A DNA stretch of 64,000 nucleotides from Streptomyces sp. NBC_01750 (GTDB lineage: Bacteria > Actinomycetota > Actinomycetes > Streptomycetales > Streptomycetaceae). The translations under genes and the position numbers were made by a program. The notes under the pieces were generated by a model. It saw only the letters and a program-made list of their open reading frames with translations. It searched no databases and was not told the origin of the DNA. The stretch lies in assembly GCF_035918095.1 (NCBI RefSeq), contig NZ_CP109137.1, forward strand, positions 5,024,001 to 5,088,000, in the 5' to 3' direction. Positions 52,445 to 61,483 of this stretch are shown one piece after another (position 1 is the stretch's first letter; each line of letters begins with the position of its first letter).

Positions 52445-53599
52445 TCAGGTCGTCTTGACCGTTTCGATCGTCTCCAGCGCGACTTCGGTGCGCGGGATGT
52501 CCTGCGCGTCCGCGTCGATGGAGCGGCGCAGGGCCTCGTGCAGCCGCGCCGGTGTGAGGACGCCGAGGAAGCGCCCGGTCTCCTCCTCGTCGATGACCGC
52601 GATCCAGCCCGCGTCGTGCTGGAGCATGGTGGAGAACGCCTGCTTGAGCGAGGCGCCGACCGGCAGCCACGCCTCCATCCGGCGGGCGTGTTCGCGTACG
52701 GATCCCGTCGCGCCGGTCTGCTCGGCCGAGATCCAGCCGTGCAGATTGTCCTCGGCGTCCAGGACGACGGCCCAGCGGGAGCCGAGCTTGTGGGGCAGCG
52801 GGTCGTCGAGATGGACGACCGGCGGCTGCTCCAGATCACCCTTCTCGATAGGGGTGACCGAGAGGCGCTTGAGACCGCGGTCGGCGCCGACGAAGTCCGC
52901 GACGTACGGGGTGGCGGGGGTGCCGAGCACCGCCGCCGGTACGTCGAACTGCTCGATCCGCCCCTGGCCGTAGACGGCGATACGGTCGCCGAGGCGGACG
53001 GCCTCCTCGATGTCGTGGGTGACGAAGAGCACGGTCTTGCGGACCTGGGACTGAAGTCTCAGGAACTCGTTCTGCAGATGCTCGCGCACCACCGGGTCCA
53101 CCGCCCCGAACGGCTCGTCCATCAGCAGCACGGGCGGGTCGGCCGCCAGCGCCCGGGCCACACCGACGCGCTGGCGCTGACCGCCGGAGAGCTGCTCGGG
53201 GTAGCGGTCGCCGTAGACGGACGGGTCGAGGCCGACCAGGTCGAGGAGTTCGGCGGCGCGCTCACGGCCCTTGCCGCGCTTCCAGCCGAGGAGATGGGGG
53301 ACGGTCGCGGTGTTCTCCAGGACCGTTTTGTGCGGGAAAAGACCGACCTGCTGGATCACATAGCCGATACGGCGCCGCAGTTGGACCGGATCGATGGCGG
53401 ATATGTCGTTCCCGTCCAGGAATATCCGGCCGCTGCTCGGCTCGATAAGGCGATTGACCATCTTCATGGTCGTGGTCTTCCCGCAGCCGGACGGTCCGAC
53501 GAGCGTGACCAGTTCGCCCTCGGCGACCTCGAACGACAGGTCGTCGACCGCCGTCGTCCCGTCCGGGTACCGCTTGGTGACCTGCTCGAAACGGATCAT
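52445..53599 (-). CDS. ABC transporter ATP-binding protein, glycine betaine/choline type
   Basis: This 384-residue ATPase has Walker A VGPSGCGKTTTMKMVNRLIE, a Q-loop in YVIQQVGLFPHKT, signature LSGGQRQRVGVARALA, and Walker B VLLMDEPFGAVDP. A C-terminal tandem CBS module (about 250-375) follows and typically senses ionic strength or nucleotides. This is the OpuA/OpuC/ProV group. It starts at 53599 and is divergent from the permease genes at 53727. The transporter's ATPase and its membrane and binding parts are thus on opposite strands sharing one promoter region. Confidence 0.94.
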   Translation of the reverse strand: MIRFEQVTKRYPDGTTAVDDLSFEVAEGELVTLVGPSGCGKTTTMKMVNRLIEPSSGRIFLDGNDISAIDPVQLRRRIGYVIQQVGLFPHKTVLENTATVPHLLGWKRGKGRERAAELLDLVGLDPSVYGDRYPEQLSGGQRQRVGVARALAADPPVLLMDEPFGAVDPVVREHLQNEFLRLQSQVRKTVLFVTHDIEEAVRLGDRIAVYGQGRIEQFDVPAAVLGTPATPYVADFVGADRGLKRLSVTPIEKGDLEQPPVVHLDDPLPHKLGSRWAVVLDAEDNLHGWISAEQTGATGSVREHARRMEAWLPVGASLKQAFSTMLQHDAGWIAVIDEEETGRFLGVLTPARLHEALRRSIDADAQDIPRTEVALETIETVKTT

Positions 53600-53726
53600 G
53601 GTTCCCCATTGTGACGGGTGTTGTGTGAAAGCCATATTGCTGCAATGTGGCGGCCCTCGGCGATTGTCAGTGGTCGGGGATATGGTCGCCAGACATACGT
53701 TCGGCACCGCCGGGGAGGTGGGGGGC

Positions 53727-54443
53727 ATGAGTACGCAGCAGGCTGCGCAGAGCTGTCTGGCGGCCAATGACTGGATCTGCGGGGAGTACCTCCGCACCCG
53801 CAGCCAGGAATTGACCGATGCCACGATTCAGCATGTCTGGATCACCGTGGTGTCGGTTCTGATCGGTCTTGCCGTCGCGTTTCCGCTGGCGCTGCTCGCC
53901 CGCGCCGCACCGCGGTTCGCGGGCCCGGTCCTCGGACTCACGACGCTGCTCTACACCATCCCGTCGCTGGCGATGTTCTCTCTGCTGCTGCCGGTATTCG
54001 GGCTCTCGGCGGCGCTGGTGGTGACCGGCCTGGTGCTGTACTCGCTCACCATCGTCGTACGGAACATCATGGCCGGACTCGACGCGGTGCCCGACGAGGC
54101 GCGGGAGGCCGCGCGCGGGATGGGGTACGGATCGGGCCGGCTGCTCTGGGAGGTTGAACTTCCCCTCGCGTTGCCCGCGTTGATGGCGGGCCTGCGCATC
54201 GCGACCGTCTCGACGGTCGCGCTGACGACGGTCGGCGCGCTGGTCGGCAAGGGCGGTCTCGGCAATCTCATAGACGACGGCGTGCAGACCACCTTCAAGG
54301 CGCAGGTGCTGACCGCATCCGTGCTCTGCGTGCTGCTGGCGGCCGTAGCCGATGTGCTGCTGCTCGGCGCGCAGCGGTTGCTGACGCCCTGGACCCGCAT
54401 ACGCCCGGCGAACCGAATACGCACGGCGAAGGGCACGAACTGA
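53727..54443 (+). CDS. ABC transporter permease, glycine betaine/choline type (1)
   Basis: This 238-residue permease has six predicted membrane helices and the inner-membrane-component loop EAREAARGMGYGSGRLLWEV with LPLALPALMAGL, which docks the ATPase. The start at 53727 follows GGGGAGG. Its stop overlaps the next permease start (TGATG), so the two form a coupled heterodimer. Together with 52445, 54443 and 55156 it makes a complete OpuB/OpuC-like quaternary amine importer. Confidence 0.93.
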   Translation: MSTQQAAQSCLAANDWICGEYLRTRSQELTDATIQHVWITVVSVLIGLAVAFPLALLARAAPRFAGPVLGLTTLLYTIPSLAMFSLLLPVFGLSAALVVTGLVLYSLTIVVRNIMAGLDAVPDEAREAARGMGYGSGRLLWEVELPLALPALMAGLRIATVSTVALTTVGALVGKGGLGNLIDDGVQTTFKAQVLTASVLCVLLAAVADVLLLGAQRLLTPWTRIRPANRIRTAKGTN

Positions 54444-55120
54444 TGGGGGTAGTGGCCGACGCGTGGACCTGGCTCACCACCGGCTCCAACTGGTCGGGGG
54501 AGAGCGGCGCCTGGCACCGCCTGGGCGAGCATGTGTACGTCAGCGGGGTGGCTCTCCTACTGGCCTGCGCGATCGCCCTGCCTGTCGCGCTGTGGCTGGG
54601 GCACCTCGGCAAGGGAGGCGCACTCGCGGTCAACATCTCCAACGCCGGCCGGGCGATCCCGGTCTTCGCGGTCCTCGCCCTCTTCATGCTCACACCGCTG
54701 CGCAGCGCCGGCTATCTGCCGACGATCATCGCCCTGGTGCTCTTCGCCGTGCCTCCGCTGCTGACCAACGCCTATGTCGGTATGCGGGAAGTCGACCGGG
54801 CGGTGGTGGAGGCAGCTCGCGGGATGGGGATGTCCGGCGGCCAGCTCTTCCTGCGGGTCGAGCTTCCCCTCGCCTACCCGCTGCTCATGACCGGGCTGAG
54901 GTCCGCCGCGGTCCAGGTGGTGGCCACGGCCACCATCGCCTCGATGGTGGGCCAGGGCGGCCTGGGCCGGATCATCACCGCCGGCTTCAACACGTACAAC
55001 ACCCCGCAGGTCGTCGCGGGCGCGCTCCTCGCGGCGCTTCTCGCGCTGCTGGTGGAAGGCGTGCTGGTGGCGGCCGACCGGCTGCTGAACCCCCTGCGTA
55101 AGACCGCGTCGTCCGTGTGA
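54443..55120 (+). CDS. ABC transporter permease, glycine betaine/choline type (2)
   Basis: This 225-residue second permease has five or six membrane segments and the coupling loop VVEAARGMGMSGGQLFLRVE with LPLAYPLLMTGLRS. It is translationally coupled to the first permease. The binding-protein gene begins 35 bases after its stop. The two-permease arrangement is typical for the OpuC and OpuB systems that import choline, betaine or carnitine. Confidence 0.93.
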   Translation: MGVVADAWTWLTTGSNWSGESGAWHRLGEHVYVSGVALLLACAIALPVALWLGHLGKGGALAVNISNAGRAIPVFAVLALFMLTPLRSAGYLPTIIALVLFAVPPLLTNAYVGMREVDRAVVEAARGMGMSGGQLFLRVELPLAYPLLMTGLRSAAVQVVATATIASMVGQGGLGRIITAGFNTYNTPQVVAGALLAALLALLVEGVLVAADRLLNPLRKTASSV

Positions 55121-55155
55121 CGACGCTCAACCCTTTGCTGTGGACGGAGAACCTG

Positions 55156-56127
55156 ATGATCAAGACCTCGCGCATCGCGGGCGCGGTACTCGGTGTGGTG
55201 GCCCTGACGGGTTCTCTCGCCGCATGCGGTGGCGACAGCCTGGAGAAGGGCAAGGGTGGCTCCGCATCGGCCGGTGGGGCGGGCACGAAAGGCAGGCTCG
55301 TCGTCGGCGCTGCGTCCTTCACCGAGTCCAAGGTGCTCGCCGAGCTGTATGCGCAGATCCTGGCCGACGCCGGCTACAAGACGTCCGTCACCACGGTGAA
55401 GAACCGTGAGTTGTACGAGCCCTCGCTGGAGAAGGGCGAGATCGACGTCGTACCGGAATACGCCGCGACGGCCGCCGAATTCCTCAACGCGAAGGTGAAC
55501 GGGCCGAAGGCGCCCGACGAGAAGCCGGTGGCATCCAGCGATGTCACCGCCACCGTGGCGGCGCTTACGAAGCTCGCCGGGCCGCGCGGACTGAAGGTGC
55601 TTCCCGCCGGTGCGGCCGTCGACCAGAACGCCTTCGCGGTGAGCAAGGAATTCGCCGGGAAGAACAAGCTCAAGACGCTTTCCGATCTTGGGAAGTCGAA
55701 GCTGAAGGTGAAGATCGCGGCAGGCGACGAGTGCGAGGTGCGGCCGTTCTGCGCACCGGGTCTGAAGAAGACGTACGGCATCGACGTCTCGGGTATCGAC
55801 CCCAAGGGAGTCGGCACCCCGCAGTCGAAGCAGGCGGTCAAGGACGGTGACGACCAGCTTGTGCTGACCACCACCACGGACGCGGTGCTCGACGGCCTGG
55901 TCTTCCTGGAGGACGACAAGAAGCTCCAGAACGCCGACAACGTCCTTCCGGTGGTCAATGCCAAGGACGCGGGCGCCAAGGAGATAGCCGACGCGCTCGA
56001 CAAGCTCACCAAGGCGCTGACGACCGAGGATCTTGCCGAGTTGAACCGCAAGGTCGACGCCGAGCGCGCGAAGCCCGAGGACGCGGCGAAGGCCTATCTG
56101 GAGTCCAAGGGCTTGCTCAAGAAGTAG
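55156..56127 (+). CDS. substrate-binding lipoprotein for quaternary amines (OpuAC/OsmF-like)
   Basis: This 323-residue lipoprotein has lipobox LAAC near residue 24 and an OpuAC-type periplasmic-binding fold: VGAASFTESKVLAELYAQIL, then YEPSLEKGEIDVVPEYAAT and LTTTTDAVLDGLVFLEDDKK. It would capture betaine or choline on the outer face and feed the permeases encoded just upstream. I use the ATG at 55156 with GGAGA before it; a GTG at 55117 would add 13 residues before the signal. The exact ligand is not deducible. Confidence 0.92.
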   Translation: MIKTSRIAGAVLGVVALTGSLAACGGDSLEKGKGGSASAGGAGTKGRLVVGAASFTESKVLAELYAQILADAGYKTSVTTVKNRELYEPSLEKGEIDVVPEYAATAAEFLNAKVNGPKAPDEKPVASSDVTATVAALTKLAGPRGLKVLPAGAAVDQNAFAVSKEFAGKNKLKTLSDLGKSKLKVKIAAGDECEVRPFCAPGLKKTYGIDVSGIDPKGVGTPQSKQAVKDGDDQLVLTTTTDAVLDGLVFLEDDKKLQNADNVLPVVNAKDAGAKEIADALDKLTKALTTEDLAELNRKVDAERAKPEDAAKAYLESKGLLKK

Positions 56128-56133
56128 AGACGG

Positions 56134-56174
56134 GTCGGCCCGGCGTTCTTCATCCAGAGATTTGCCGGGCCGAC
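56134..56174 (+). terminator. hairpin terminator after the transporter operon
   Basis: GTCGGCCCGGC and its complement form an 11-bp stem around a loop of 19 bases, starting seven bases after the stop at 56127. Confidence 0.65.
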
Positions 56175-56211
56175 ACCCCATTCGGCGACTGCGCACGGTA
56201 AATTTCAGGCC

Positions 56212-57195
56212 ATGCCACGTGGACGCCATCGCCATTCCCCGCCCCTGCACAGGATGCTGCCGCCTTCGGCGGTAGCCGGAGCGTCGGTTTTGTGTGCCGC
56301 CGGCGCGTGGTTTCTGGCGGAGCCAATCATGCTCCGCTCCCTGGTCGGAGCCGCCGCAGCGGCGGCTGTCACCGGCGCGGTCCTCATGCGGAGTTGGGAC
56401 CGGAACGCCGGCCGCCGCGTCGCGGAACTCACGCGCGCCCGCGCGAGCGACGAGTGGAAGACCGAGGAGCGCATAGCCGAACTCGAGACGGATATCGAGG
56501 AATCGCGCGAGCTGCGTACCAAGCTCGACGCGAGGCTGCGCGCCAAGCGGGTCGAGCTCGCCGCGCTGCGCAACGAGCACGCCGCGCTGCTGCGGCGGTA
56601 CGCGACGGCGGAGACCGAGCGGGCCAGCGCGCTCGAGGGCCGCAGGCAGCTCGCGCTCGAAGCGGCCGCACCGGTCAGGGCGCTGCCCCCGGCCGGGTCC
56701 ACGCCCACCCTGTCCACGTTCCTCCGCGCTTCCAAGGCGCTGGACGATCTGTCGCGCAACGCCGCCGCGCAGGAGGCGAAGCGCACCGTCGAAGAAGCCC
56801 GTCAACGCGATCTGGCCGAGCGGGCCCGGGAGGCGGACGAACCGCAGGGGAAGCACGCGGCGGCCGCCGGGGGAGAGCAGCACACCCGCCCGACGTCCGC
56901 CGTCCCCGCCCGTCGTCGCGTCCCCGCCGCGACAGCGATCGTTCCGTACGGTCCCAAGCGCCGCCCCGCACGCCCCGAGGGCGGCTTCGACTTCTTCGGC
57001 ACGGCCGAGGGCGCGGGTGCGCAGAAGGCGATCGAGGCCGCGCAGAACGAGGACCTCGCCGATGTGGTGGGCGAGGAGGCCCTGGCCGCACAGGACACGA
57101 CGGACGACCGCGCGGTCGGCAAGGTGATCGACCTGACGGCGCACGACGAGACGGAGCAGTTGGACGTCGCCGAGCTGCGCACCGCGATTTCCTGA
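56212..57195 (+). CDS. membrane-anchored coiled-coil protein
   Basis: This 327-residue protein has a basic start (MPRGRHRHSPPLHR), two hydrophobic segments at about 19-36 and 41-59, and then a coiled coil (about 70-150: RIAELETDIEESRELRTKLD and following heptads). A long Ala/Arg/Glu-rich tail ends with AQDTTDDRAVGKVIDLTAHD. Architecturally it resembles the actinomycete envelope or secretion-associated coiled-coil proteins. I cannot name a family. Confidence 0.7.
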   Translation: MPRGRHRHSPPLHRMLPPSAVAGASVLCAAGAWFLAEPIMLRSLVGAAAAAAVTGAVLMRSWDRNAGRRVAELTRARASDEWKTEERIAELETDIEESRELRTKLDARLRAKRVELAALRNEHAALLRRYATAETERASALEGRRQLALEAAAPVRALPPAGSTPTLSTFLRASKALDDLSRNAAAQEAKRTVEEARQRDLAERAREADEPQGKHAAAAGGEQHTRPTSAVPARRRVPAATAIVPYGPKRRPARPEGGFDFFGTAEGAGAQKAIEAAQNEDLADVVGEEALAAQDTTDDRAVGKVIDLTAHDETEQLDVAELRTAIS

Positions 57196-57259
57196 CCGAC
57201 GACGTCGCGGACGCTGCTTGCCGGCCTGTCGTCCCGTCCGCTACTTGTCGATCAGTCGA

Positions 57260-58402
57260 TTACTTGTCGATGTCGCCGACGACGAAGAACAGCGAGCCCA
57301 GGATCGCCACCATGTCGGCCACCAGTGTGCCCGGCAGCAGCTCCGTCAGCGCCTGGATGTTGTTGTACGACGCCGAGCGCAGCTTCAGCCGGTAGGGCGT
57401 CTTCTCTCCCTTGGAGACCAGGTAGTAGCCGTTGATGCCGAGCGGGTTCTCGGTCCAGGCGTACGTATGGCCCTCGGGTGCCTTGAGGACCTTCGGCAGA
57501 CGCTGGTTGATCGGGCCCGGCGGCAGCTCGGAGATCCGGTCCAGGCACGCCTGCGCCAGGTCCAGCGCGTTGTGCGTCTGGTCGAGGAGAACCTCGAAGC
57601 GGGCCAGACAGTCGCCCTCCGTGCGGGTCACGACCTTCAGCGTGTCCTGCAGCTCCCCGTACGCCAGATACGGCTCGTCGCGCCGGAGATCGAAGTCGAC
57701 ACCCGAGGCGCGGGCGATCGGGCCGCTCACTCCGTACGCGTGGACCGTCCCGGCCGTGAGCACACCCACATCGCGGGTACGGCCGCGGAAGATCTCGTTG
57801 CCGAGTACCAGCCGGTCGTAGATGTCCATCCGGGAGCGGAGGGCGTCGACGGCCTCGCGGGCGCGGCCGAGCCAGCCCGCCGGAAGGTCCTCCTTGAGCC
57901 CGCCGACCCTGTTGAACATGTAGTGCATCCGGCCGCCGGAGACCTCCTCCATCACGTGCTGGAGATCCTCGCGCTCGCGGAACGCGTGGAAGATCGGCGT
58001 GATGCCGCCCAGTTCGAGCGGGTACGACCCGAGGAACATGAGGTGGTTGAGGACCCGGTTGAGCTCGGCGAGGAGCGTACGGGTCCAGACCGCGCGCTCC
58101 GGGACCTCCATACCGAGCATCCGCTCGACGGCCATGACGACGCCGAGCTCGTTGGAGAACGCGGAGAGCCAGTCGTGGCGGTTGGCCAGCATCACGATCT
58201 GCCGGTAGTCGCGCGCCTCGAAGAGCTTCTCGGCGCCGCGGTGCATATAGCCGATGACCGGCTCGGCGTGCCGGATGCGCTCCCCGTCCAGTACGAGCCG
58301 GAGGCGGAGCACGCCGTGCGTGGAGGGATGCTGGGGACCGATGTTGAGCACCATGTCGGTGCTCTCCGCCGCGCCGCCGATGCCGACCGTCGTCTCCGTC
58401 AT
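57260..58402 (-). CDS. nuoD: NADH-quinone oxidoreductase subunit D-like protein (orphan)
   Basis: This 380-residue 49-kDa subunit contains [60 protein letters not shown] and the C-terminal FFVVGDIDK. These match complex I subunit D, which with NuoB frames the quinone site. It is separated from the rest of the nuo operon, since no other nuo gene is in the window. This suggests a second nuoD copy as seen in Streptomyces. It follows a MidA-family methyltransferase gene by 23 bases on the same strand. Confidence 0.92.
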   Translation of the reverse strand: MTETTVGIGGAAESTDMVLNIGPQHPSTHGVLRLRLVLDGERIRHAEPVIGYMHRGAEKLFEARDYRQIVMLANRHDWLSAFSNELGVVMAVERMLGMEVPERAVWTRTLLAELNRVLNHLMFLGSYPLELGGITPIFHAFREREDLQHVMEEVSGGRMHYMFNRVGGLKEDLPAGWLGRAREAVDALRSRMDIYDRLVLGNEIFRGRTRDVGVLTAGTVHAYGVSGPIARASGVDFDLRRDEPYLAYGELQDTLKVVTRTEGDCLARFEVLLDQTHNALDLAQACLDRISELPPGPINQRLPKVLKAPEGHTYAWTENPLGINGYYLVSKGEKTPYRLKLRSASYNNIQALTELLPGTLVADMVAILGSLFFVVGDIDK

Positions 58403-58425
58403 GGCGACAGTATCCCCCGTACGTG

Positions 58426-59430
58426 TCACTCCTGGGGCGCCGCCCCGGACCCCGCTCCCCGGACGCCGGACGGGCCGGGTTGTCGCTGCACCAGCCAGCC
58501 GAAGTCGCCGAGGCCGCCCCGCGCCGTCAGTTCGGCCGCCTCCCCGGCACCGGCGAGTGCGCGGACGTACGCCGCGGGGTCGGAGGTGGCCAGCGACAGC
58601 GGGGGGCGTTCGCCGGTGATGCCCAGGTCCCGCAGCACCTCGCGCTGGGTGCGCAGCCGGGCGCCGGGCAGCGCGCACGCGTCCAGGGCCACATGTGCGG
58701 TGATGTCGCAACTGCCGTCCGGGAAGGGACGTACCTCGCGGCCCGCCCGGAAACCCGTCAGGGTGCCGAACGGCGGCCGCGTCTCCAGGGCGTGTGTGTA
58801 GTCGACGGCGACCGCGAGGCCCGCCTTGAGCGTGCCCACCACCCGCGCCCATGCCTCGTCCCGCGGACGGCCGATCTCCGCCCGCATCCCCGGCTCGGGC
58901 AGCGGCCACCAGCGGGCCAGCCACTCGGCGTCCGCTCCGGAGACCGGGGAGCCGAGCCGTTCGGTGCCGTCCGCGCGGACGAGGACATACCGTGCGACGC
59001 CGTCCGGGTCGGTCTCGGCGACATCCACCGGGACGTTGTCCAGCCATTCGTTGGCGAAGAGCAGCCCGCTCACACCGGCCGGGGGCTCGGCGGTCCATTC
59101 GATGCGGGGGTCCAGGCCCGCGGGACGGGCCGCACGCTCCACGGCGTACGCCCGTACCGGGAAACCGGACGGCAACGCGGCCAGCACCCCGGTGAGAAGC
59201 TCGCCGCGGCCCGCGCCGACGTCGACCAGTGCCACCTCGTCGAGATCGAGCGGCTCCGCCGTGGTGACCAGCAGCCGGGCGACCGCCGAGGCGAACAGCG
59301 GCGACGCGTGCACCGACGTACGGAAGTGTCCGCCCGGTCCCTCGGGCCGCAGATAGAAGCCGCCGGGCCCGTACAGCGCTGCCTCCGTCGCTTCCCGCCA
59401 TCCCCGCCACTGACACGTCTCATCCGTCAC
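58426..59430 (-). CDS. MidA/NDUFAF7-family SAM-dependent methyltransferase
   Basis: This protein of about 334 residues belongs to the COG1565 group. It has the SAM site [20 protein letters not shown], then [35 protein letters not shown] and [18 protein letters not shown]. Human NDUFAF7 symmetrically dimethylates one Arg of NDUFS2, the eukaryotic NuoD. Here the gene lies directly upstream of nuoD in one transcription unit. The GTG start is 59430 or 59436; AAGGTGGAG precedes both. Target methylation is inferred from this partnership. Confidence 0.88.
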   Translation of the reverse strand: MTDETCQWRGWREATEAALYGPGGFYLRPEGPGGHFRTSVHASPLFASAVARLLVTTAEPLDLDEVALVDVGAGRGELLTGVLAALPSGFPVRAYAVERAARPAGLDPRIEWTAEPPAGVSGLLFANEWLDNVPVDVAETDPDGVARYVLVRADGTERLGSPVSGADAEWLARWWPLPEPGMRAEIGRPRDEAWARVVGTLKAGLAVAVDYTHALETRPPFGTLTGFRAGREVRPFPDGSCDITAHVALDACALPGARLRTQREVLRDLGITGERPPLSLATSDPAAYVRALAGAGEAAELTARGGLGDFGWLVQRQPGPSGVRGAGSGAAPQE

Positions 59431-59526
59431 GCGCACAAGTCTCCACCTTGCGGAGTACGCTTCCGCCGACCGGATCGCCCCTCCGGTTGACACTTGCACC
59501 TATCTCCTTTCCCTACGCTGGGTTAC

Positions 59527-60726
59527 GTGCAGCGCCTCTACGACTTCATCCGCAGACACCCGACGGGCGTCGACAGCTTCTGGGCTGTCATGCTCTTCGG
59601 GTTCTCCATGCTGTGGGTGATACAGGTACCCGTCGGTATCGAGCCCCGTATCTCCGCGGCTCTGATCGTTCTGCTGCTGAGTCTGGTCGTGGCGCTGCGC
59701 CGCCGGATGCCGGAGCAGATGCTGGTACTCGCCGCGGCGCTGGGAGTCGCCCAGCTCGCGCTGGACGTCGAGGTCAACCCGGCCGACTTCGCGATGCTGG
59801 TGATCATCTACACCGTCACCGCGCACGACGGGGCGCGCTGGGCCTCCCGGCTGGCGCTCGCCGGCGGGCTGTCCGCGGCCACGCTGGCGCAGCTGCGCTG
59901 GCCGGTGGAGAACACCGGCGCCGGCGGCAAGATCTTCTTCACCATCGTCATGAGTGTGCCGTTCGCCCTGGCCTGGGTGCTCGGCGACTCGATACGCACC
60001 CGGCGGGCGTACTTCGCGCAGCTCGAGGAGCGGGCAACCCGGCTGGAGCGGGAGCGCGAGGCACAGGCGAAGGTCGCGGTCGCGGCCGAACGCGCGCGGA
60101 TCGCCCGCGAGCTGCATGACGTCGTCGCGCACAACGTCTCGGTGATGGTGGTGCAGGCCGACGGTGCCGCGTATGTCCTGGACGCCGCCCCCGACCAGGC
60201 CAAGCAGGCGCTGGAGACCATCTCGAGCACCGGCCGCCAGGCGCTCGCGGAGATGCGCAGGCTGCTCGGCGTACTGCGTACGGGAGACGCCCCGGAGAGC
60301 GGTGAGTATGTCCCGCAGCCCGATGTCCAGCAGATCGAGGACCTGGTCGAGCAGGTGCGCGTCGCGGGCCTGACCGTGGACTTCAAGATCGAGGGAACGT
60401 CGCGGCCGCTGCCGAGCGGCGTCGAGCTCACCGCCTACCGCATCGTCCAGGAGGCGCTGACCAACACCCGCAAGCACGGCGGGCCCGAGGCCGGCGCCAG
60501 CGTGCGGCTCGTCTACTTCGACGACGGCCTCGGACTGCTGGTGGAGGACGACGGCCGCGGTTCGTCGCACGAGCTGTACGAGGACGGCGGTGCCGACGGC
60601 CGGGGCCACGGGCTCATCGGCATGCGGGAGCGCGTCGGTATGGTCGGCGGCACGCTCGACGCGGGGCCGCGGCCCGGCGGCGGCTTCCGGATCAGCGCAC
60701 TGCTCCCCCTCAAGCCCGCCCACTAG
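59527..60726 (+). CDS. NarL-type sensor histidine kinase
   Basis: This protein of about 399 residues has five or six N-terminal membrane helices, then a coiled linker (FAQLEERATRLEREREAQAK). The HisKA_3 domain with phospho-His is in ERARIARELHDVVAHNVSVM. The GHKL ATPase domain has IVQEALTNTRKHGG, VEDDGRG and GHGLIGMRERVGMVGG. The GTG at 59527 is my choice. A possible -10 box TACGCT (59514-59519) would place the transcript start on or next to this codon, so it may be leaderless. The response regulator follows 41 bases later. Confidence 0.92.
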   Translation: MQRLYDFIRRHPTGVDSFWAVMLFGFSMLWVIQVPVGIEPRISAALIVLLLSLVVALRRRMPEQMLVLAAALGVAQLALDVEVNPADFAMLVIIYTVTAHDGARWASRLALAGGLSAATLAQLRWPVENTGAGGKIFFTIVMSVPFALAWVLGDSIRTRRAYFAQLEERATRLEREREAQAKVAVAAERARIARELHDVVAHNVSVMVVQADGAAYVLDAAPDQAKQALETISSTGRQALAEMRRLLGVLRTGDAPESGEYVPQPDVQQIEDLVEQVRVAGLTVDFKIEGTSRPLPSGVELTAYRIVQEALTNTRKHGGPEAGASVRLVYFDDGLGLLVEDDGRGSSHELYEDGGADGRGHGLIGMRERVGMVGGTLDAGPRPGGGFRISALLPLKPAH

Positions 60727-60767
60727 CGATCCCACCGGATCCCAGCAGAGATCGAGGCCTCACTGAC

Positions 60768-61448
60768 ATGTCCATCCGCGTGATGCTCGTCGACGATCAG
60801 GTGCTGCTCCGGACCGGGTTCCGGATGGTGCTCGCCGCCCAGCCGGACATGGAGGTCGTCGCGGAGGCGGGCGACGGGGCGGAGGCGATCGAGAACCTCC
60901 GCTCCACCGCCGTGGACGTGGTGCTGATGGATGTACGCATGCCGAGGCTGGACGGCGTGGAGGCGACGCGGCGGATCTGTGCCGAGCCGGACGCCCCGAA
61001 GGTGCTGATACTGACGACGTTCGACCTGGACGAGTACGCGTTCTCCGGCCTGAAGGCAGGCGCCAGCGGCTTCATGCTCAAGGATGTGCCGCCCGCCGAG
61101 CTGCTCGGCGCGATCCGGTCGGTGCACAGCGGCGACGCGGTTGTCGCGCCGTCCACGACGCGTCGGCTGCTGGACCGCTTCTCGCCGATGCTGCCGAGCA
61201 GCTCCCCCGAGCCGCAGCGCAAGGAGCTTCAGCGACTCACCGGGCGGGAGCGCGAAGTGATGCTCCTGGTCGCGCAGGGCCTGTCGAACGGAGAGATCGC
61301 CGCGCGCCTCGTCCTCTCCGAGGCCACGGTCAAGACCCATGTGGGCCGCATCCTCACCAAGCTGGGCCTGCGGGACCGGGTGCAGGTGGTGGTGCTCGCG
61401 TACGAGACCGGGCTGGTGCGTGCGGGCGGCGGAGCGAGTTCTTCCTGA
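60768..61448 (+). CDS. NarL/LuxR-family response regulator
   Basis: This 226-residue regulator has a receiver domain (about 1-120) with VDDQ, phospho-acceptor Asp55 in VVLMDVRMPRLDG, and Lys in GFMLKDVPPAELLGAI. A C-terminal LuxR helix-turn-helix follows (LTGREREVMLLVAQGLSNGE, then SEATVKTHVGRILTKLGLRD). It is the partner of the kinase just upstream. Target genes are not evident. Confidence 0.96.
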   Translation: MSIRVMLVDDQVLLRTGFRMVLAAQPDMEVVAEAGDGAEAIENLRSTAVDVVLMDVRMPRLDGVEATRRICAEPDAPKVLILTTFDLDEYAFSGLKAGASGFMLKDVPPAELLGAIRSVHSGDAVVAPSTTRRLLDRFSPMLPSSSPEPQRKELQRLTGREREVMLLVAQGLSNGEIAARLVLSEATVKTHVGRILTKLGLRDRVQVVVLAYETGLVRAGGGASSS

Positions 61449-61483
61449 CGCGGGGCACGGCGCCCGTCCGCACGGAGCGGCTC

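Noticed and set aside
57240..57275. Repeated ACTTGTCGAT at the nuoD stop
   Set aside because: A minor local duplication of the last codons with no sign of function.
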